Origin: Mesorhabditis belari
Taxonomy: Eukaryota > Nematoda > Chromadorea > Rhabditida > Rhabditidae
Reading direction: 5' to 3'
Length of the DNA stretch: 64,000 nt
Assembly (NCBI GenBank): GCA_958450365.1
Contig: CAUEEP010000743.1
Location: 6,263,001 to 6,327,000 of the forward strand
Position numbers and translations under genes: made by a program. Below are positions 58,286-64,000 of this stretch, one piece after another. The notes beneath the pieces were generated by a model that was not told the DNA's origin, made no database searches, and worked only from the letters and a program-made list of their open reading frames with translations. Position 1 is the stretch's first letter, and each line of letters starts with the position of its first letter.

Positions 58286-60454
58286 TTATAGTGTCCATAT
58301 CGATTTCGAATTTCTTTTTACTTTTCTTAAAGTAGCCAATGCTTCTTGAAGGGCTGTTTGCATAATATCTTGAGTCATTTCATCAGCCAATTGCTCCTCA
58401 ACCGGGATCAACAATGATGCAAGCCGTTTACCTAAAAGTTCACATAATTGAAAGGCAATATTTTTCATTATAAAGTTAATGATTTAAAATTTTCAGTGCT
58501 TTTTTTTTCTTTTCAATAAGCTCACCAAGCATTGGACTCCATTTTCGGATACCGGTTAAAATAGTTGACGAGCTTCGTGGTGTTGGGTTAAAGCTTAAAA
58601 ATTCTATTAGAAATTGTCTATTAGAAAATGAATGCTCGATTTTAAAGCGCTTTAAAATCAACCTAGGAGCAGCTGGGGGTAAATCAAGCGATGGTTTACG
58701 TAGTAAACGAAATCTTTCAACAAAAGACGAAAACCACGAGGGAGAAGGACACGAAGCTGCCTCATCATTCACGATTTCCACGGCAATCGACGACTAGAAT
58801 TTCTCATTTTATTGAGTTTTTGAAAACTTAGAAAATCTAGTAGAAAAACTTAGAAGATCAATAGAAAAAAAAACCCTTCTAAATCTTTTAGATTATCTAA
58901 TCCGTGCTACCTGGATAATCCTTTGCTCTTTTGTGGATTCTTTGTGAAATTTCACTTTTGGCAGTCTGCCATTCAACGCAGTTTCGTGAAGATTCCATGG
59001 CACGAGCACGTCCTACAGCTCTTTATAAAATCTCTTAAACAAGTTAATAAACCTGAGACGGAAATGTACCATTCGGTTGTTCGAAAGCCCACACGTAAAC
59101 AAGCGCTTTCCCTGAAAATTCATCGCTAATGGCTGGGACTTTAAATACTTTTTCCGAGAAAATCCTGGGTTAGCGCTTTAAAGCGTGGTAAAACTACCGT
59201 ACCCCTCGTAATTTGCGCGAAATTTCATTTTTTTCGTTCTTGTTCATTTCATTTTATTCTTTTTGTGTTTTTCTGATGTCTTGTTTTTGTTTGTTTGTTT
59301 GTTTTTGTTTGTTTGTTTGTTTTTGTTTGTTTGTTTGTTTGTTTTTGTTTTTTTGCAGGACAATAGTAACTAAAATATCAGTTAGACAGAGGATAAAGTT
59401 AAGTTACGTTTTTAACAACATTTTCTGTGGCGAAAGTTTGTAAAGTTTTTAGACCCACTTGCTTCCAGACGATCTGTTCCACGAACTTAATGCCAACTAA
59501 TGTTAAATTAAGTGGTTTTTATCATTTTCTATGGCGGAAGTTTTGTTTTTTCGACTTTTTAATTGAAAAAGCGTTGAAGCGTTGAAAAAAACGTCAAAAG
59601 AATAGAATGAAATTTTGCGCAAATTGGGGGTACGGTAGTTTTACTATGGCTTAAAGCGCCAATCCAGGATTTTCTCGGAAAAAGGACGCAAATTTTTAAA
59701 TTAGTAGCAAGCTGTTTAAAATTTCAAGAACAAAAAGGGAAAAAAGGAAAATTTCTTGTTGCTTTGAAAGACATAAAAACTGTTAGATTGAAAGGTGGAT
59801 CACCGCCAGGCCTAAGCACATTTGCTAGTTGTTGCATGGCATCACGACGTCTCAATTCAGTGGAAAAATGATGTAACACCGAGACACAAAGAGCCGCATC
59901 AGCAGAAGCTCGCCTGGATTCTTTTTATGGATCACCTGGATTCATTTTTCTACCTGAATGGTAGCTCAAGTCCATCCGCTAAAATATAGTCGACACCGCC
60001 ATTTCGTGGAACCTGTATGTTGTTTGTAAAGAAAAAAACAAAACTCTCTCACAAACCTTCACCAAGAGATCGGCACATGTGTCAACGCCCAAAATGACAC
60101 CCCCAGGGATACGATATTTTCCCTCTCCACACCCTGAAACGCGTTTTATTCGTTTTTTTTCCAAATTCTCTTACAAACCGATATCAACGACCACAGAGCC
60201 TTTGTTTAACTCTTCAAGGAATTGACGAATCTAAAAGTTTCACCCACATATTTGCGCCGATTTCTTACTTACCCTTGGCCAAACTCTCGGTGATGTCGGT
60301 TTCGCTTCTTTCGTGTTCGAGTAAGCAGCCAAACGGGAATAAACCTAAATCTTAATCCTTAAAATTTTCTTCTCTCAAGCGTGTGAAATTTTACAAAATT
60401 TTACAGCAACGAAACCTGTTGAACATATTCCTCTTCGACTCGCAACATGTTCAT
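58286..60454 (-). CDS. TRM9/ALKBH8-like tRNA uridine methyltransferase
   Basis: SAM-dependent methyltransferase of the TRM9/ALKBH8 type, which methylates carboxymethyluridine at the wobble position of tRNAs. 304 aa, 11 exons: 60416-60454, 60273-60344, 60179-60230, 60057-60133, 59954-60012, 59804-59913, 59053-59111, 58911-59012, 58663-58793, 58526-58593, 58286-58431. Start region RVEEEYVQQVYSRLAAYSNT; SAM motif I VVVDIGCGEGKYRIP (about 50-65), then LGVDTCADLL, LADGLELPF, ALCVSVLHHFSTELRR and the family strand GGKALVYVWAFEQ. After residue 190 the C-terminal third (GIRKWSPMLGKRLASLLIPV) is not one I recognise; exons 10-11 are the least certain. The first ATG after the acceptor (about 60495) is out of frame and makes a short uORF. 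A 691-nt intron holds a palindromic element. Confidence 0.82.
59149..59687. mobile_element. Inverted-repeat element in TRM9-like gene intron
   Basis: Arms TTTTTCCGAGAAAATCCTGG and its complement at 59660-59687, plus a second pair around GTAAAACTACCGTAC. The interior holds a GTTTGTTT simple repeat. Confidence 0.75.
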
Positions 60455-60495
60455 TCGATTGATGCCCCTGGGTGCAAGGTCATCTTTTAAATTTC

Positions 60496-61958
60496 TGAAA
60501 TTCAAACGCAAATTGAAATTGGGTTGATTTGGCCACATGAGAACATCATTGAATACAAGATTGCGGGCGACAAAAGTGAGAAGAAAACACAGGAAGAGGG
60601 CCACGCCCCGAAAAAAAGAAGAAAAGAAAAGAGGAAGGGAAAAATGGTGTCGATCCAGAGGAGATGACAAGAAAAAAGCTGGCGGTGATGAATTAGCAAA
60701 GAGCATCAATGGGAAAGCGTGGAAATGGCAGAAAAGGAGGGTAAGATGAGAGAGAAAAGGGGTGAGGAGGAAGAGGTGCAGTAGTCAGCGAGCAAGCACC
60801 GAGAGGTGCGCTAGATATTGATCTTGCCGCGGGTGCCCAAAGAAGTGCCAAAGGTGAAGAGGCAAACCCTACAAAGATTTTTTTTTTCCCACTATGGGCC
60901 ATTTTCTCTCATTTCACTCTGCCACAAAATAATCATAAAAGTTTCTCGGTAACAATTCGGAATTGAATTCTTTTTTTACTTTTTGATTTAGGTTTTCGAT
61001 GGTGAGCAAAAACAAATAGCCCATCCACCATCGCGGAAAACTTTTGATTTCACGTAGACGCGTTTTATCTGATAGCTACAACTCAAGCATTTATATTTAC
61101 CGTAACAATCAACAACAAAAACATCATGATTAACATGCACCCGTTATTGGCGAAATATGTATGACTAACAATAAGCATAAGAGTACAAATCGGCCATCAA
61201 TAAAGGAAAAGAAAAAACAATCTAATCTTATGAGGTCGGCAAGAAAGTTCGTAGAAAATGATTTGCACGGTGATTTCTCAAAAAGCAAGCCATGAATTCT
61301 TCCCAGATTTTTTGATAAACTATATTTCAAAAAGTTTTTGACAAAAAAATCAGAGTGTGCTTCAGGTAAAAAAATAAGAGATTTCTTCAGTTGAAGTGAC
61401 TTGGTCACTTTTTGAGCGACCAGCCTTTAGACGAGTTTTTAATGGGTTAATGGGTAGGCAACGGGTCCCATTAAAAACCTAAAATGAAGTACTTAAAATA
61501 GGGAAAATTTGTGATTAAGACAAATTTTATCTAATGCTTTAACTTTTCAGAATGACCTATTTTAGCAAGCACTCAGTGCCGAGAAGATGACACCAAAAAA
61601 TTATTTTTTAAAATACAGCTTCTCTGTAAAAATTTTTGGCCAATAATAGAGTTTATAGAGCGTATTGCTCATTTATGCTAGCTTTACCTCATAAGGAATC
61701 ATTTTTCTGGTGCAAAAAGTAAGCTGAATTTAAGCTGGAAAATAATAATTTTTCAAAAATCTCTAAATTTTCAGGGAAAGCTGCACTTATTTTTTTACGA
61801 GTAATTTCTTGGGGTCGACTTGTAAATAATAGAACAAAATGTTCTTGAATTGGTTGATTTTTAAGAAATTCCAGTCAAACTTTTTCTGAGAACTTTCTTT
61901 CCAACTAAATAGCAAAAGTGTACAAACGGGAAAAAAAATACAATCGTATCTGAAGGGA
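60496..61958. other. Intergenic: RBFA to TRM9-like gene
   Basis: GC-richer block at 60540-60900 upstream of the TRM9-like gene is a likely promoter. 61125-61440 has GAGGTCGGCAAGAAAGTTCG, which resembles nematode mariner ends, but no transposase motif or partner repeat was found. Confidence 0.45.
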
Positions 61959-62974
61959 CTAAAACAAATTGTTCAGTTCCCCAAGTCGTTTTTCTTTTTT
62001 TTCGTCCCATCTCACTTTCCAAGCCGGAGGAGGTTTCTGTCGTTCGTTGTTGCTCGAAGAAAGTTGTTCTAGCTTGGGATCCGGCACATTACCCATGACG
62101 CGAGCAGCATTTGAAAGCGTTCGATAATCAACACCATAATCGGCTTGCTTGAAGAGTTGCTCCATTTCCTATAAAAATCAATTAAAAATGGTATCCAATT
62201 TGTTTAACTTACTTTTAATTTTAGCTCGGTTTTATCAGCAATGAAACGGATTTCTGGTACGCTTCCGCCACCCAGCGATTCAGAGAGTTGTCGTCGAAGG
62301 GAATGCCTTTCTTGTTCAAGTAATTGCTCAATATCCTCATCCCCTTCACCTTTGCAAATCCAGTTAACCGACAACAATGAAAATCCCTTGTCTACAGTCA
62401 CCTAAAGCTACTTAATATGCAAAAAACTTCAAACTCGCAAACCCTTGAAAACATTAAATCCTTTCCTGCTAACTTGTCATGGCATCCAATAATTTCGATC
62501 AATCTTAAATCTTAAAGTGAAGCATTTGCAAAAAAGAATCAAACCTGCGCTGAAATACTTCAGTGATCTGTTTAACTTTTTTATCATCCAACCGCCTATT
62601 TTTGCTTCCAAGGGAAAGAAGAATCATCCGATCACTCAACCTTTAAAAATTACTGTTACTGCAATGTATATACAAACTTACCCAACATCCAACCCATAAC
62701 GTCGACCGTATTGCATTGTAAAAATTCTATCCATCGAATCAGAGAACCTAATTCATTACACATACTTTAAACGCAAAATTCAACCAACCTCCAAGACTGT
62801 TTTGGCATCACTCCGTATCCTCCCTGAGCTAAATAAGTTAATTCTTCATGAAAAATGTAAAAATAAACCTGCATTTCTTTTGTTTCGCAAATCAGGTCCT
62901 CGTTTCATCCGAACTTGACTCAAAACCGTTGATAATCGTAAACTGCATATCTTTCGAAAATATCCATAAATCAT
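61959..62974 (-). CDS. RBFA: Mitochondrial ribosome-binding factor A (RBFA)
   Basis: RBFA is a KH-like assembly factor of the small ribosomal subunit. 255 aa, 7 exons: 62869-62974, 62789-62828, 62682-62747, 62545-62640, 62443-62503, 62213-62401, 61959-62168. The N terminus is basic and suits a mitochondrial targeting peptide (FRKICSLRLSTVLSQVRMKR). The KH-like core runs from LIEIIGCHDKLAGKDLMFSR through VTVDKGFSLLSVNWICKG to LRRQLSESLGGGSVPEIRFI, which matches the bacterial RbfA pattern of a conserved VPEIRF strand. KLKEMEQLFKQADYGVDYR follows; the last 40 residues are polar. Exon 4's acceptor is TTTAAAG and exon 5's is TTTAAG, both weaker than the local norm. It lies just downstream of lin-9 on the same strand, as in a nematode operon. 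Confidence 0.8.
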
Positions 62975-63130
62975 ATTTTTACGACTTGCTAAAACGTGGA
63001 ATTGCTTTCTGAAAAATATATTAAGAGCGTGGAATCTGAGGATTTAACCTTAAATCTATGAATTTAAAAAAGCACGCACATAGACTTTATTCATATAAGT
63101 TTTTCAATCCACAATATAGCAAATAAAAAT

Positions 63131-64000
63131 TTATACAGCGCTATTGTTCAACATCATATTGTGAATCTGCTTCATGTGTACTTCAACGCAATCTTGAAAC
63201 GTTCCCAAATTTTGTGGCATAATCTAAAATCCTTTTTGATTTAGAGTGCAATTGGGGAGAAAACCTGTGATCGAATTTCATTAATAGACTCATTTAGCGA
63301 CTGCAAATCCAAAGGAGTGCACTTCTGTTGACCGAGTTGACGAACCTAAGTGAAAAAATTTTTTCTCGCTGGCTATACATACATACCTGCAATAAGAGAC
63401 TAGTCAGATTAGTAATCAGGTCCATGGCGCGCTTGCTGTGGATGTGACTGTTCATCTGATTTCGGCAATGCTTAACAATCTGCACAGCATGCGACATTGA
63501 GACTTTTCGAAGAGCTTCTGGGCGGGAGATCACCGAAACCTAAAAATGCCAATAAAAAGAAATGTAAAAGTTTGCCAACTTGTTTAAAAGTTTTATATAA
63601 ACAAAATGTCACCTCTGAAAGCTGTGGCAGCAATTGATTGTGGTATTCATGCACGCCTTGCATATACGTGTTCATTTGTTTGTTTAATTGCTCGAGGTCA
63701 ACGACAACTTGGGCATATTTTTCCTGAAACACCAAATAAAGGGTTGATCAAATAGATCGATAGACAGACCTGAAAAGTGAAATGATACTGATCCGATATT
63801 AGGTTGACTCGTTCAGCTTCATTGTTTAATTCGGCCAGCTGTCGCACCAAACCTCTTTTAGCCTCCAACAATTTTGAAAGCTTCACCAAAATTACCAGAA
63901 GACGCACTGGGAAATTTCCAACTTTCTCATCTTTTGCTAAAAACAAGACCATTCAAACATGCGATAAAAAACTTACATTTCTTAGCACCTACAACTCCAA
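63131..64000 (-). CDS. lin-9: LIN-9 (DREAM/MuvB complex), C-terminal part, runs off window
   Basis: LIN-9 is a MuvB core subunit of the DRM/DREAM complex that controls cell-cycle and germline genes. Six exons are visible: 63977-64000 (partial), 63770-63936, 63613-63723, 63387-63539, 63265-63345, 63131-63223; the gene continues past the window edge. The visible protein includes GNFPVRLLVILVKLSKLLEA, the helix after the DIRP domain, then EKYAQVVVDLEQLNKQMNTY, RAMDLITNLTSLLLQVRQL and GTFQDCVEVHMKQIHNMM. These follow the order of the LIN9 C-terminal coiled coil and MuvB-binding region. The stop is at 63131. A plausible AATAAA poly(A) signal lies about 45 nt downstream. Confidence 0.85.

Noticed and set aside
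59213..59443. 76-codon ORF with repeated CLFVCF
   Set aside because: Made by a GTTTGTTT simple repeat inside a palindromic element.
61125..61440. Possible mariner remnant
   Set aside because: One end resembles nematode mariner termini, but there is no second terminal repeat and no catalytic motif, so I mention it only as a note in the intergenic entry.
1..64000. CRISPR arrays, bacterial operons, rRNA genes
   Set aside because: None seen; the tandem arrays have no spacer structure and gene architecture is eukaryotic throughout.

Overview
The window looks like nematode nuclear DNA. It is AT-rich. Genes are split into many small exons (about 40-190 nt), introns are often 37-60 nt, and acceptors follow the TTTCAG or TTTTAG pattern. 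Several first exons start just behind a lone acceptor, as expected for spliced-leader trans-splicing. The protein families (MDT-15/MED15, LIN-9, a HIM-18/SLX4-like protein, an F-box protein, a THAP protein) fit a nematode. Exon models below were built by hand. Reading frames and intron phases were checked across every join, but nothing was aligned to a database.

Layout. Bases 1-3.6 kb are satellite-like repeats. The first gene, on the minus strand, is mdt-15 (3648-11793, 20 exons), with a small charged ORF upstream (12408-12890). About 7.7 kb without a convincing gene follows (12.9-20.6 kb); it holds purine/pyrimidine-rich DNA and terminal-inverted-repeat elements. A plus-strand block comes next: a THAP plus C2H2 zinc-finger protein (20650-24923), an AUP1 homologue (25301-27540), a decayed non-LTR retrotransposon (about 28230-31620), an MRM1-type mitochondrial rRNA methyltransferase (31631-34483), a four-helix membrane protein with a basic tail (36708-40912) and an F-box protein (42953-45200). 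From 45.2 to 47.2 kb lie three palindromic elements in a row.

The rest is on the minus strand: an intronless HIM-18/SLX4-like gene (47170-48525), a 28-exon protein with two chitin-binding-like (CBM14) modules (49561-54710), a TRM9/ALKBH8-type tRNA methyltransferase (58286-60454), a mitochondrial RBFA homologue (61959-62974) and the 3' end of lin-9 (63131 to the window edge). lin-9 and RBFA are about 120 bp apart from stop to acceptor and look like an operon.

Functionally the set mixes transcription control (MED15, LIN-9, THAP), mitochondrial ribosome biogenesis (MRM1, RBFA), tRNA modification, ER/lipid-droplet quality control (AUP1), ubiquitin ligation (F-box) and DNA repair. No single pathway links them. 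The most unusual feature is non-coding: palindromic mobile elements and degenerate tRNA-like sequences sit in introns of almost every gene, several nested in one another. One tRNA-like element carries a 25-bp exact copy of the exon next to it.
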